Below, piece by piece: positions 45,201 to 56,933 of a stretch of 64,000 nt of DNA. Within the stretch, counting starts at the first letter, position 1, and every line of letters starts with the position of its first letter. The notes below the pieces were generated by a model that saw only the letters and a list, made by a program, of their open reading frames with translations, searched no databases and had not been told where the DNA came from. The DNA comes from Prostheceraeus crozeri (lineage: Eukaryota > Platyhelminthes > Polycladida > Euryleptidae): NCBI GenBank assembly GCA_907163375.1, contig CAJQUW010003595.1, positions 1-64,000 of the forward strand. The letters run 5' to 3'. Position numbers and translations under genes: made by a program.

Positions 45201-48200
45201 GCTTGGCGATGATTTTGCTCCAAAAAGGTGAACCATCATTTCATAAATCATAGGCGGAGCTGAGAAGTCAAGATTTGGCCACCAAAGAAATCGTAAGAAT
45301 TTTCGTTCTTCTGGAGTCACAAAAACTTAATGGAACATCCGCTTGATATCTGACATTACTGCAATTCTCCCCACCCTGAAGCGAGTGAGTACTCCCACTA
45401 GTGAGTTAGTATTCTCGGGTCCTTTCAATAGTTCGTCATTCAACGAGGTACCTCGATACTTCGACGCACAGTCGAATACTACTCGTGGTTCGTTAGGCTT
45501 TTTCGCAGTCCAAACTCCATGATGCGGAAGGTACCAGGCAGTCTCAGTATTTGCTTGACTTGATATTGGACCCACCAAGCGGCAAGCTCCTTCCTGCTCG
45601 TATTGCTTCAGAACCGTAAAGTATGCGCACTTTTTTCGTGGCTCTTCGTTCTTTTCTAGCTTACATTTCAAGAACTGTAACCTCTTACGAGCGACTTCGA
45701 AATTATTTGGCAACGTCGGAGGATTCTTCTTGAAAGGTATACTAATCTGGTAGTGACCATTCACCTGCATGGACTTTTCCATGATTAAGTCAGCTCTTGC
45801 ATCTTCTATAGAGGAGCTGCATTTCTCACTCAAATTACCGGAGAACTCGGTATTATACAATTTGTCCAGTTTTTCGCTGATAGACCTCTGAAATTTAGAT
45901 ACCGAGAAGTTAACATGAGCCTTGTGGTCTGACGTACCGATGTTTCCACAAACTGTCCATCCCAAGGGTGTCTTAATCGCAATGGGATCATTGATTCGTC
46001 CTCGTCGTATGCCGAGCTGGCATTCTATTATCTCGGGATGATCCATACCAATGAGCGTAGTAACTTTGCCGTGCGGAATCTGTTCAAGTTTCAAATTCGA
46101 CAAATGTGGCCAATGAGCAGCTTCTGATGGATGAAACAGATAACTTTCGTCTACCGGTATCAAATCTGTTGTAAGAACCTTGTTCAAGTGGAATTGCCAC
46201 TTCCTATCAAGCGAACAAATATCCAAAGTCACTTGTTTACCCCGAACTTCCTTGCTACCCGTCATCGTTTGAATATTGTAGCTGACTTGTGGCTGATCAG
46301 GTATACCTAACATACGGAGCAAGCTATTCGTACATATTGAAGTATCCGAGCCGTTATCCATAAATGCGTAAGTTCCAATTTCGCCTTTAGGGCCCCTGAC
46401 ATTGATTGGGACGATCTTGAAACATACCTTTTGGACACTCCGTATTCGAGCAGCAACTGACCTGGTTGATGACTTCGTTCGTTATACTCGTATCTTCTGT
46501 TCTCGATTCTATCTGTTCAGAGCGGGCTGAGCGAACTGGCTGACGCGTGTTATGCAATAAAGTATGGTGTCTCCGTCCACAACCTGAATGGCGACATGTA
46601 AATTTCATTCTACATTCAGAAACAGTATGTCCATTTTGTAGGCAACCTATGCAAAGCCTATGTCTCTTCACCACATCCCATCTGTCGTCGGTCAGCATAT
46701 TCTTAAATGTCGCACAATTCCATACTGAATGAGATTCCTCACACACTACACAATTGGGCCAATGCGCTGTGCCTGATTTCTTCTGCATGCGTTTTGCAGG
46801 ATGCACTATACCATTTTTGTTCCTGTCTGGCTGTCGTCTATTGTTGTCTGTAACAGTGTAGCCTGCGCTAATAGATCGCCGCTGCAAATTCAATTCCTCT
46901 GAGAATGCGTTGTTCATTTGGCGACCTGACTTATAAACGAAGTCTATGAAATGGCGAAGACCAACTACTTGATTACTGCAGACCAATGTTCCCGCTGTCT
47001 TACTCCAGGCTCTCTTCAAATCATCAGATGGCAATTTCCTCATCAGTGATTTAAGAAACTCATCATTGTCTAGTTGAGTAGCGTAATCCATTCCAAGGCT
47101 CGATAGCGATCTATGCGTAGTCTCAAGCACTCGAGAAAATTCAAGTAGACTCGCTGCATCCGACTTCTTTACTCGAACATCTTTCAAATATTTTATATGT
47201 GAATTAGCAATCATGAAAGGCTGACCAAAATTCTCTCGTAGAGTAGCTCTAGCTGTACTATACCCAATACTGGACGGCAAACTTACGCAACTTCTGATCG
47301 CATCTTTTGCTTTACCGACGCATTGTGAAATTAGTCTCGTTAATCGAAGTGAAGAATCCGTGACATTCCTTTCTATGTGATCTTCAAAATTCCTAACGAA
47401 CTCCGCATACTCCATAGGATCTCCGTTGAACTTGAGAAGTTCAATAGGTGGTAACATTGGACCCTGTCTGTACGATTGAGCCATAATCTCTAAGACGCTC
47501 AGTGCTGTTTGTTCTTCACGTTTCTCTGTTGTGTCATCAAAATCACCCGCATGAGCCGAATCCTGCTTGATTTCCTTTTCTTTTCCACTGAACAGTCTTA
47601 TCCTCTCTGATCTCACCTGGCTTATCGACCCATCATGCAACCGGGCCATTTCATCAGCTACTCGCTTCTTTGTTTCAGCTTCCAATAGCTCCTTTCTTCT
47701 ACGTAATTCAGCTTCTTCTCTTTCAATTTCCTGTCGCTCACGCAATGCTTCTAACATGATGTCTGCTTCTCTACGCTTCATCTCATGTATTACCGACGAT
47801 GTCTTACTCATACGTGAATCAGTCGACCTAGCCTGAGATGCTCTTGACCTATTTATAGAAACTGGTCTGCTCAACACCGAAAGCTGCGTTTGCATTCGCA
47901 ACAAATCATCACGATGATTTTCGTACACTTCATTAGCCTTAAACCTTTCACTGACATCATCCTCAGCTGACATATAACGCTCATGAGAAACAACAAACTT
48001 CCGAAAGGCATTCTCGTACGCGCTAAGGTAATCCTTCAGCTCATCAACAAGCCTACCCTCATCAAAAGCACCCTCACACAAACGTTTCTTCTTAGTAACA
48101 TCGCTAAGGTGTCCTGCTCTACTTTGCTTCAGTTGAAGCACATTTTTAGTGTCGACCTTTTTACTTTGATCAGACATAGCAAAATGTAAATAAATGTACC

Positions 48201-48837
48201 ACAAAAAATGTCAATAAATTGCAAATGACTGTCAAGAATAGAAATCAATACTCTATACAATATGTAATAAGTTGCTTTTGTCAATTTAGAACAGTAGCCT
48301 CACAATAATACTATTATAGCTGGTGTGAGCTAGAGAGGCTGTAAACATTCAACAACGAGTTATAGAATTTCTGCTAACAATTAACATATATCCGAAAATT
48401 CAATCAAATAGTCTCGAATCGGTGGAAAATTTTACTTCAAGTCTGGTTCGAAGTATACTTCACAAATATGTCCAAGTATTACATAAATTATATACGTTGT
48501 CAAATTAACTTAAATGTAATCAAAGAAACTGTGAAATCAGTAAGTTATTTCAATCACTGAATTGTCTCAAATGTGTCAAAGGCCTCAAATTATCTCACCG
48601 AATTTCACAAGTTTACTGAAGTCTCACCAGAAGCAACCCAACGACGTTGCTATTAGACGGCGTTGATCATAGACACTTCCACACCGATTCCACCAGGAAC
48701 TTGCTGACTGTGTACAGAATACCACAACATTCTCGAGCAGCTCCAGGTCCAAAACACACGAACGTACCCTGGGTATTAACTTTCGAAGATGTCGTCGTTG
48801 CATAGAAAATTGTCGAAGTCCAGCGTAGTTGTGATAA

Positions 48838-49192
48838 TGTAGAATTCAAAACTACATGGAGGCTTTTGTTTGCACGTTGTGTATTAAACAAACATCAATG
48901 ACATCAAATATATGTGTAGTTGTAGTACACGCAATGGTCAAATTACAGTCTTGATGCAGATGAGTAGAAGAATCACAACTAATGACCGCAGTGACTTGCC
49001 TCCACTAACGATGAACAGAAACTGATTATTCGTCTGCAGGCGCAGACATTTCATTGTCTGGCGCGCACACGAGCGATCATCACATGACGCACAGCCGCCG
49101 AGAGTGCATTGACCAATCACGAGATAGACAGTGTAAGCGTCACGAACGATGAATCTATACACGTGATCCTTGGTTGTCAAATTGCAAATGCA
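48838..49192 (-). repeat. 5' LTR of the BEL/Pao element (355 bp)
   Basis: It appears identical in sequence and length to the copy at 41894-42248. The outer flanks of the two LTRs (CGAAC on the left, ACACG on the right) do not form a target duplication. Confidence 0.9.
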
Positions 49193-51089
49193 ACACGAAA
49201 CAACACGAACCATGATCTAATGGTTTTACAGTTGTAGTCCATGATCGAACCTAGTCAATTTGACCTCATCATAAATAGTCCATTAGCTTTTCTTCAACAT
49301 GGCAATGACTGAATTGTATGCCACTATTCAGGCACGGGAGCAGTATGGGCTAGGAAGGGCTGAATCCCTTCTGAAATTTCACTGACACATTGATCATTGA
49401 ATATATTTCATCGATGGACTGTATCAAACATGCACGAAAAATATATTTCCCTAACATTTCAGAACGACATATTTTTCATTACTATACGTATGTGAACTTT
49501 GATGTTACTTTTGATCTGAAAATGAAGTAATTGAGCTGAATTGGCAGGCCTACAGCGAATTCAGACACACAAAGCCCCACTCACAGATACAATGCTCTTT
49601 AGTTTGTTAGAGGTGTGATTAACGAGATTTTTCACATAAATGGGACAACAAGGTTTTGTGGCAGAGAAGCAAGCTTAGTGGGAAGAGAATCTCAAATCAA
49701 ATCCACGCTTCAGACTCATGCTGTTTACATCAGATTGCAAATCGCCGCTATAAACATAATGTCACAAATATGCCTTGAATCATTATCTCTGACTGAATCA
49801 CACATCAAATTATGGAACCTTCATTGCTATCTCCTTTTTGCGGCTTCTAATCTTCCGATCCAACATTCAGTCATTGGTGAACGCAGACACGACGATTCAA
49901 CGCGTCATCATCTTCTCCAAAATTTGCTACGTAACAGCCACGTAAAGCTACGTACAGGGAAAATTTGCACCTCTCTCTATCAGTCAAAGAATTTATAAAT
50001 AGATCTTTTCTTGCATTGCTGCAATATATTTTTCGTTTCTATCGGGAGAAGACGATCGAGCTAAGCGCACACGCTCCATATATCACACAAACACACAAAT
50101 CTCTGTAATTTGCTGTGAACACAACCCTAGCGCATTGTGTGATTGCTTGAAAATCCCTGCAGTTAACAGCTGAGCGCTGGCGCTCGGAACGTATTTGAGA
50201 GTAGTGACTTGAAAGTGTTAAGTGTGTGTAAAGGTGTAAACGTAAAGATGCTCTCAAAAACAAAAAATTTAAAGTATTTGAACAATTGTTTTATGAACGT
50301 AAATAATTATTTTTTGGTATGCGGCGAAGGCCTCGCAGGCACGGAAGCGACGCCACTGATGACAAGCAACCCGTCCATCTGATGCAAGATCAACTTCACG
50401 ATCACTTCGTCATGTGCAATCGTGAAGATTTCGTCAAAGAAAACATTCGATTTCATGAGGAACTTCTAAGTTCCGAAAGCTGCAAATAAGCAACAAAATT
50501 AGTGCTGTTCCTTTAGATAGTTGTCAGACTTATCTTCTTATCCACACTTTGAAAATTTTTACCTGAAAAAGCAGCGAATTCGAGTAATGCATGAGCGAGG
50601 TGGATTGAGTGGATAACAGGATGGTTCTGACTTGCCAACTTTTTCAGCTTGTGCTTTTTGTTGCATTGTTTTAACATTTTATATGTCATGTATTTGGCTA
50701 TTTCGACAGAGTATAGTAAGCTAGTGCTCCTCCATTGAGTATAAAATGTTGAATGATTTGTTGGCGTTTGGGTGGGGTCCGACTTCAGGTTTTTCACTTT
50801 AGTTTGCTTCTCTGTTCAACACTTCAAATTGATTGAAAATGGCAATAGTCCATGCTATACATATTCAAATGATCCACTTTGTCACTAGCCAGTCACTTGT
50901 CAACAAAAATCAGATGTAATCCTATAGCATTTTTGTGGCCTACCAGTGTGTAGTCCTATAAGTCAAAAGTTTCTATTTCAACAACGTTAAACAAAGTGAT
51001 AGAAAAAAGACAAAAGCAACAACGAAAGTTACGGGATAAAAGAGAGGTACAAAAGTGCGAAAAAGTCAGGTGTCAAAATTGTTACGCAT
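49193..51089. other. intergenic stretch with a possible hAT end at about 50.33-50.36 kb
   Basis: AAGCGACGCCACTG ends at 50358 and, reversed, reads CAGTGGCGTCGCTT, the signature of a hAT terminus like that at 35872. No matching left end with the 8-bp flank ATGACAAG was found, so the element is either truncated or diverged. Nothing else was recognised. Confidence 0.35.
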
Positions 51090-51560
51090 CAACGAAGAAA
51101 TGATGGACGTGAAATTTCCACGGACGATGGAAAGGGAAATCCGCTGTGATAGCCATGCAAACTGGCGGCCGTCACCAGTATTGTCAGACATACGTCTTTC
51201 AATATCGCACAAAAGTCTGGTAGCTTCAAGACCTCAAGCTCCGGAGGTTTCGAAGCCGAGAGGATGAAAAAAGATGCCGACTGGCGAGATTGGAGTACTT
51301 TTTCACCTTCAACTGCTCGGCCTCGGTAGCAGCAGAGGAACTTTGAACGCACGTGTTGTTAATATGCGATTTCGAGTAAGTATCGACAACTGTTGCGTCC
51401 CACACAAGATAGCGACCAGACCTGTATGGGAAGGTTGTCATGCCATCTGGTCTCTTTCCATTTTCACGGGCTAGTCCACTAGGTGCCAAGATGGCAGTGA
51501 CACTTGCTACATTTAGAGCACGACGAATGATGTCATTGATAGCTACAGACGGCCAGCACT
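51090..51560 (-). pseudogene. remnant of a LINE-type protein C-terminus (WDATVVDT domain)
   Basis: On the minus strand one frame reads INDIIRRALNVASVTAIL, then GLARENGKRPDGMTTFP and GRYLVWDATVVDTYSKSH. I know this GKRPDGxT...WDxTxxDT block as the C-terminal domain that follows reverse transcriptase in a common class of metazoan LINE-type proteins; its conserved Asp pattern may be a restriction-type nuclease, which is inference. Downstream (51.27-51.09 kb) the match continues weakly in a shifted frame (LETSGAWS). The reverse transcriptase itself was not found upstream. Confidence 0.55.
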
Positions 51561-51760
51561 AAATGAACAAGATAGTGCGTGATGTCCAAGCTTGTCCACA
51601 ATACGTCCACAGCGGCAACGATGAGGTTGGCAAACATCTCCGCCTATACGTAGTGCTACACTTACACGGAATTTACTCGAAGTCGAGCAGTCCTATAAGT
51701 TGTAGTCAATTACCAGATTTCTCTCGTTTAATGAACAATTTATTGAATTAATCTGTTTGT

Positions 51761-52559
51761 TGATAATTCTGTGTCCGACAATACCGCATGATGTAAAGCC
51801 TTTTAGGTCTAAATGCTTTTTTATTCATATCAAGTCAGAATTGCTTCACACAGGAAGGGAATTGGCTACTTTGAGCAGTGAAGCTTTGAATAATTCTGCT
51901 ATTCGATATTGACCCAGATGAAAATCATCTAGACTATATAGACCACTCATGCAATGTCCCGAATAAAGGACCGATGGAGGATGCTGACGTATTTGAGGAT
52001 GATGATGAATTGGAATACAATCAAATGTGTAACTGAATTTTGCATTTATCAGATGAAGCGAAGTCATGCCACGTTTGTGGCAGGTGAAACAAAGCAGGTG
52101 AAGTAGATATTGCATTACATTTCCGAAACTGCAAGATGGTCTCTTCGCTTCTATTTTTAAACTGTCATTAATATTCAAATCCAATACATATGGAGTAATT
52201 GCGTGGAAGATTTGCCTTACACTGTTGAACCGGAAAACTAAGACAAAGGTTAGAGAGTCATGTCAAGTACCAATGACTATGTGATTATTGAATGAAATAG
52301 CGGGTTCTGATTATCCTGCTCCATTGTGAGGAAGCTCGAGGAAAAAGATGGACATTCCATGTCCATTTCCTGATGATGGTCGCGTAAAAAATAATAATTG
52401 TATTAATAATGTGCACGATATGAATGAACTCAGACATTGCAAAGGAGAAAGAAATTGCAATGAGAAGTCAAAATTCACCTTGCAGTTGACAATGCGAGTA
52501 ATTAAAAAAATCCTTAAGTCCTTGTGATTGAGTTTCCAGGCCGGCTTTTTCGGATATAT
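51761..52559. other. intergenic stretch
   Basis: AT-rich sequence with no gene or element recognised. Confidence 0.4.
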
Positions 52560-53175
52560 TTACAAATTCTGTAGGAGCAGTTTTTGATTTAATAGCCATT
52601 GTCTTTCGTCATACAGGATGGAGCATCTCGGAATGAAAGAGGAAAGGCGACGGGAAGATAAACACATTTGGATTTGAACATGTCCACTGCGTGATAAGAT
52701 GGAAGGTGAGAGCTTGTGTATTATGTCGTTTGGATTTCTAATTGTCGTAAAAAACTTCAGAGCTCGCTTTTTGCGTTGTTGTGCCAATGTTGTAAATGCA
52801 AGGCAGGAACAGTCTAGACCACATTTGATCTTATGACACCTTTGAATCCTTTCGGTCATGTTGGAATGCTTCGTCGTCATACCAAGGAGCAATGGAGAAT
52901 TGTATTCGAAGACGTTGATTAAATGGGCCTTGTATACTTGCACGAGATCTTTCTTTGTGATTGAAGAGAAACATTTAAGTTTCTTCATTCAGATTTGTCG
53001 ACTCGCAGTTTTACAGAGACATGCTATCTGTTTGTCCCACTTTAGGTCGCCCTGGAATATGATGCCCAGAAATTTCATCGAATTAAACAGGGAAATAGGA
53101 TCATTTACTGATGAAAAACTGCTGGATTTCTTACTGATGAACATCAATTTTGATTTCTTACGGTTGATAGCCGGG
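52560..53175 (-). pseudogene. CR1-like LINE reverse-transcriptase remnant
   Basis: Minus-strand pieces read KSKLMFISKKSS, MKFLGIIFQGDLKWDKQIAC and LCKTASRQI, then in a second frame VYKAHLINVFEYNSPLLLG and RIQRCHKIKCGLDC. They align with the LINE at 31.2-31.7 kb, so the clade is the same. With the ORF1 remnant at 54.2-54.7 kb on the same strand it forms one heavily deleted LINE copy: the endonuclease and most of the reverse transcriptase are gone. Confidence 0.7.
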
Positions 53176-53178
53176 TTT

Positions 53179-53237
53179 CGGAGCCGTGGTCCAACTACAA
53201 CGGCACCGGCTCCCACTGTACTAGGTCCCCGGCTCCG
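53179..53237. repeat. GC-rich hairpin
   Basis: CGGAGCCGTGGTCCAACTAC at the left is matched by the inverted AGTACTAGGT-CCCCGGCTCCG side at the right, giving arms of about 18 bp with a few mismatches. It stands out because the surroundings are AT-rich. Confidence 0.55.
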
Positions 53238-53284
53238 ACTCAAGACTCTTCGAGATGCAGTCGGGCCCCTAACACGAGACCAAA

Positions 53285-53735
53285 AATGAGACTTTCACAG
53301 AATGATTCACACCCTGAGGCTACTACGAAACTGCATCATGACTTCTGTTGAGATCTACCTGGTACTCCTGATCTTGGTAGACAGGATCAAAGAAAGCACA
53401 TATAAATCCAATGGTAAGCAGACTGAGTTTTCGGTAAAATGACATTTGCCTGGGTTTTCTGTGATATGGTGAGGTACTGCGGCAGGTGTAGAACCATTTC
53501 TATGGATCATACAGATCATGTGCATGCTAAAAACTAAACACATCCGAATTTATCAAATTGCTATTTCTTTGTCGCCAAACGCAGCATCTTGATTTAATTA
53601 TAGCTGAACCGTACTTTCTGTAAATACATTCCCGTATACATTACCTATTTGAGGCATAAACACATGCAGAATAGAAAATGACTTCAAGATATTCCATGCA
53701 AAAATGTATGCTTAAAACTTTTTATGAGACAAGAA
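53285..53735. repeat. diverged relative of the foldback element at 3.6-4.4 kb
   Basis: TGAGACTTTCACAGAATGAT, then ACAGGATCAAAGAAA and a block ending in TAAATCCAATGG occur in the same order and spacing as in 3690-3830. A second short match (TATTCCATGCAAAAA) lies near 53.69 kb. The ends were not resolved and the copy is old. Confidence 0.55.
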
Positions 53736-53929
53736 TCGCAGAGGGAGCCATGAAAATGTTCTCTATTTATGAGGGACTGATTGAAGTCTCTCATTTAGTC
53801 CCTCATTTAGTCTCATTTAGTCTCTCATTATATCGTTGAACGGGTAATGAGGATGTAAGTTAATCAGTTTAAGAAGGTTTTATTATATTAACAGAAAGTA
53901 GTTGATAAAACGTTGATCACCCCACTTTC

Positions 53930-54078
53930 TTCAACGTTTTTAAGTAACGTTGAATCAACGTTATATCAGCGGCCAAAGCGTCACGATATCAACATCCATC
54001 AACGTTGAATCAACCGTTTATCAACCAAAATCTCGTTGAACATCAACGTTTTTTCACCGTTGATTCAACGTCATCTTT
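53930..54078. repeat. array of AACGTTGATTCAACGTT-type palindromes
   Basis: The words CAACGTT and AACGTTGA recur about ten times in 150 bp, often as inverted pairs (AACGTTGAATCAACGTT, CATCAACGTTGAATCAAC, CACCGTTGATTCAACGTC). Similar palindromic clusters are dispersed in many animal genomes. No coding role is evident. Confidence 0.7.
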
Positions 54079-54215
54079 TTAATTGGGACCACGACTGCTA
54101 TTAGCGGTTAATCAGGGGCTATTAGTTAGCCGAATATTGGACGTAGAGATTGTCATTAATAAGACTATTGAAAAGAAAAGTGAAGGACATGACACGGAGG
54201 GATGGGGTAAAAATT

Positions 54216-54680
54216 TCATTGAAAATATTTCTTGACTTGTCTTTGTACAACTTGGTTTTGAAAAATCACCACATCTTCTCCGTTGTTCCTCTTCATTTTC
54301 AATTCTTGTTGTTGTCCTTGCTGTAATTGAGTATAATCTGGATTTATGTACACATGATCGATCAGGCGACTTACGAAGGTCTTTGGCTTTTCTGAGGATG
54401 CGTCTCTTACTTTCAGATGTTGGACAATCACTTCCAATAGTCTTGACTTGTCGTTTTTTTAACCTTCTTCATCAAAAAATTTCTTATTGGATAGATCATC
54501 ATTGCCATCATCACCCTCAATTTCTTCAATGATCTTTATTACTTTTTCTTTGTCTTGCTTATTTATGTCATTTAATGATCCATCATGTTTTCCGCTAAGT
54601 CCTGATATTGCAAGACTACATCTTTTTGCTTCTCTTCGATCTATCTCTTCGAATATTTTGTTACAGGGTGCGGCATAAAA
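54216..54680 (-). pseudogene. LINE ORF1 remnant
   Basis: The minus strand encodes FEEIDREEAKRCSLAISGL and DGSLNDINKQDKEKVIKIIE, then, after a break, RLIDHVYINPDYTQLQQ and GEDVVIFQNQVVQRQVKKYF. This matches the second half of LINE ORF1 at 28.7-29.1 kb block by block. It lies upstream of the reverse-transcriptase remnant at 52.6-53.2 kb on the same strand, as expected for one LINE copy. Confidence 0.75.
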
Positions 54681-55796
54681 AACGTGACTAAATTCAAATG
54701 TAGCACAACTTTCTCATTATCCATCAGAAATTGACTAATAAGGTCCCATTTTGAAGCCAATACACAACTTCATTACCATAATTCAACATTGCTGTGATTG
54801 CATTTGATGATGAGAGTGTAATTTACATGAAAAGCAGATGAGCTCGAAATCCAAAAAAGCAGATGAAAAGAACAACGACTGAATGGAAAAGCTAGCCTAC
54901 GTCCAATTCTTCATTTAAACGAATCATCATTGGCGCCGTCTTTCTGTTATAGATGATCACACAACATCAATTGGGTCACTGTTCTATTTCTTCAAAAGTT
55001 TCCAAAGAAAGATATTTGATTCAACACATCGATCCCTTTATGTGCAGGTTTATAAATATTCAGTATTGCATGATTGAAATGAAAGCTGTTTTGGTCATTT
55101 GCAGCAATGGTAAAAGGATTCCCCATGATGATTATTATTTAAGCGAAGAAAATAATTATTAGTAGTAGATTATGAATTACTACTAGTAAGTATTATGAAA
55201 ATTATTAGTAGTAAATGAAAATGTTTTGGGTTTAACCCGAAGAAATGTCGAAACTTTGGAAGAAATAAAACAGGAAAATACGAAATTTCTGGCGCTCCGT
55301 TACAAGACGTGATTGCCGAATGTTGATCCAGTCATCACCCAATTGATGTTGTGTGATCATCTGTAAGAGAAAGACGTCGCCAATGATGATTTCAATTCAA
55401 TTTCTCTTTCGTGTCGTTCACACATAGTGCGCTGCTCCTTGAGATCTTCTTCGAAAACTCGTAGTGCATCTGTTATCAGCTGCAATGAGATGTTATTTAT
55501 ATCAAACTCAATTTGAAAATGGGTTAATAGCTGCTGATTAGACCCTTTGATGAGCTGTTGGATGTCATAGAGTGACATTTGCAGTAGAGGTGTTAGATCT
55601 TGTCAGCCTCTTTCGAGTGCTCAAGCTTTCAGATTCGGTGGAGACGAATGAGAGCGATATGAGACGATATGGAGACGATATGAGAACGAGAAACAACGCA
55701 CTGCTCGGGGCTCGAACCAGATTACTTCTAACCGAGACTGCATCTTTCGAAAGACACTTTGCAAAGGTTTATAGGCAGATGCCTCTATGCGTTGAT
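54681..55796. other. intergenic stretch
   Basis: AT-rich, with a TAGTAGTAA-type low-complexity patch near 55.15-55.21 kb. One short minus-strand ORF (55357-55578) is listed separately. Confidence 0.4.
55357..55578 (-). CDS. short hypothetical ORF (73 codons)
   Basis: The frame runs from ATG to TGA and encodes a hydrophilic, helix-prone protein starting MSLYDIQQLIKGSNQQLL and rich in Glu, Leu and Arg in its second half. I do not recognise it. It could be the N-terminal coil of the LINE ORF1 whose C-terminal part lies at 54.2-54.7 kb on the same strand, or chance. No promoter or splice signals were evident. Confidence 0.25.
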   Translation of the reverse strand: MSLYDIQQLIKGSNQQLLTHFQIEFDINNISLQLITDALRVFEEDLKEQRTMCERHEREIELKSSLATSFSYR

Positions 55797-55816
55797 TTAA
55801 CCCTTTCAGTCCTACC

Positions 55817-55832
55817 GTATCATATATGATAC
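55817..55832. repeat. subterminal palindrome of the piggyBac element, left outer
   Basis: GTATCATATATGATAC, a perfect palindrome 16 bp inside the left end. Near-identical words occur at 56163-56180 and 58983-59000. They are candidate transposase-binding sites. Confidence 0.75.
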
Positions 55833-56162
55833 ATTTCAAGTTTGCTTCTGTTTATCATGTAAAAAGGTAAAATAACTGAATTGCATCATTGATTTAGAAA
55901 GACCATTTACTAAGGAACTTAGTTTTAATAGCAGTTGCCAAAATCTGACGCCATGTCAGATTTGTCAGTAATTTGAATTTTGAATTTCGATATTTTCGAA
56001 AAAAAATCACATACGCTTTGTCAGTTGTCCCGTAGTAGCACTTAAATAAATTATTCATCAAAATAAAAAATCAGGCATTTGTATGAAAGCATAAATTAGT
56101 TATCGGCATCGTTATAAAATATTTGTCATCTAAACATTCTCAGAAGTTTGAATTTTTGTTCG

Positions 56163-56180
56163 TGTATCATGTATGATACA
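56163..56180. repeat. subterminal palindrome of the piggyBac element, left inner
   Basis: TGTATCATGTATGATACA, followed at once by CCGGACTCAACGGG. The combined block is the inverted counterpart of the one at 58968-59000. Confidence 0.75.
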
Positions 56181-56933
56181 TCCGGACTCAACGGGTTAAA
56201 TATCATTGATTTCTGATCTCTGTGTCAAGTACATACAAAAGCATCGTCCGTCTCTCAACAGAAGAGAGGAACTCAGTCAGTGGCAAAGACCATAGTAATA
56301 AAAGTTATTCAAAGCCTTACAGCAAATTGCGGTTCAGCTATCCATGGACTTCTATGCTATATTATAGAAGTCCATGAGCTATCTCAACTGCAATATTACA
56401 TTGTTTGGAAACACTTGTCAGATATCTTCTACGGATTTTTCATGAACGCAGTCATAGCATCCTGTCGCTCCTCTCTGATTGGATGTCTTGAATTTACTGC
56501 GATGTTTTGAGTTTTACGATATTGTAGAGGTATTTGGGTAATGTCTATGATGATTGTAGTAAGGTAAATCACCAAAGTAAATTATTCTATTCTCTAACAG
56601 CCCGGAGAGAGTTTTTAGAACACCGTCTTGTCTCGCAGTCAGAATAGTTGTGTTATTATTATCATCAGCATTACATTCGCCAAGTGACAGGATGGAAAGG
56701 TAATTAAGATAAGGCGAAGAGATTACAAGTGGAAAGTGAAGTAAAGAGAGGTGTTAAAATCAAGGAGAGCAGCAGCTGTACACCATCTGTTAGCGTGCAT
56801 CGCAACTAAGGCTGATTGATGACACCGCTACAATATCATGGACTCTATCCATCAAACACACTGAAAGAAAGTAGCTATTTGAAGTCGTGTCTTGAAAGTA
56901 ATTCACTCTGAACTCATACTGACATTTGAAGAG

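Larger units (their letters stand above)
41894..49192 (-). mobile_element. BEL/Pao LTR retrotransposon (fossil, very young)
   Basis: Two 355-bp direct repeats bound the element. On the minus strand the parts run: gag near 48.2-46.4 kb (long charged coil, then cysteine-rich knuckles CVVCEESHSVWNC and CIGCLQNGHTVSEC), protease near 46.4-46.0 kb (MDNGSDTSICTNSLL), reverse transcriptase near 45.6-44.9 kb (FYVDDLLKSF), RNase H near 44.9-44.1 kb, and integrase near 43.7-42.9 kb (HENSGHLGINYTLSKLRNKYWI, SDNGTNFKGA). This order and the YVDDLL box are typical of BEL/Pao. A purine tract (GGTGGGGAGGATG) precedes the 3' LTR. It is broken, with roughly three to four coding breaks, although the LTRs look identical. 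Confidence 0.9.

Noticed and set aside
49320-50358. a complete hAT element ending at 50358
   Set aside because: Only the right end is convincing; no left end with the flank ATGACAAG was found, so the whole element is not claimed.
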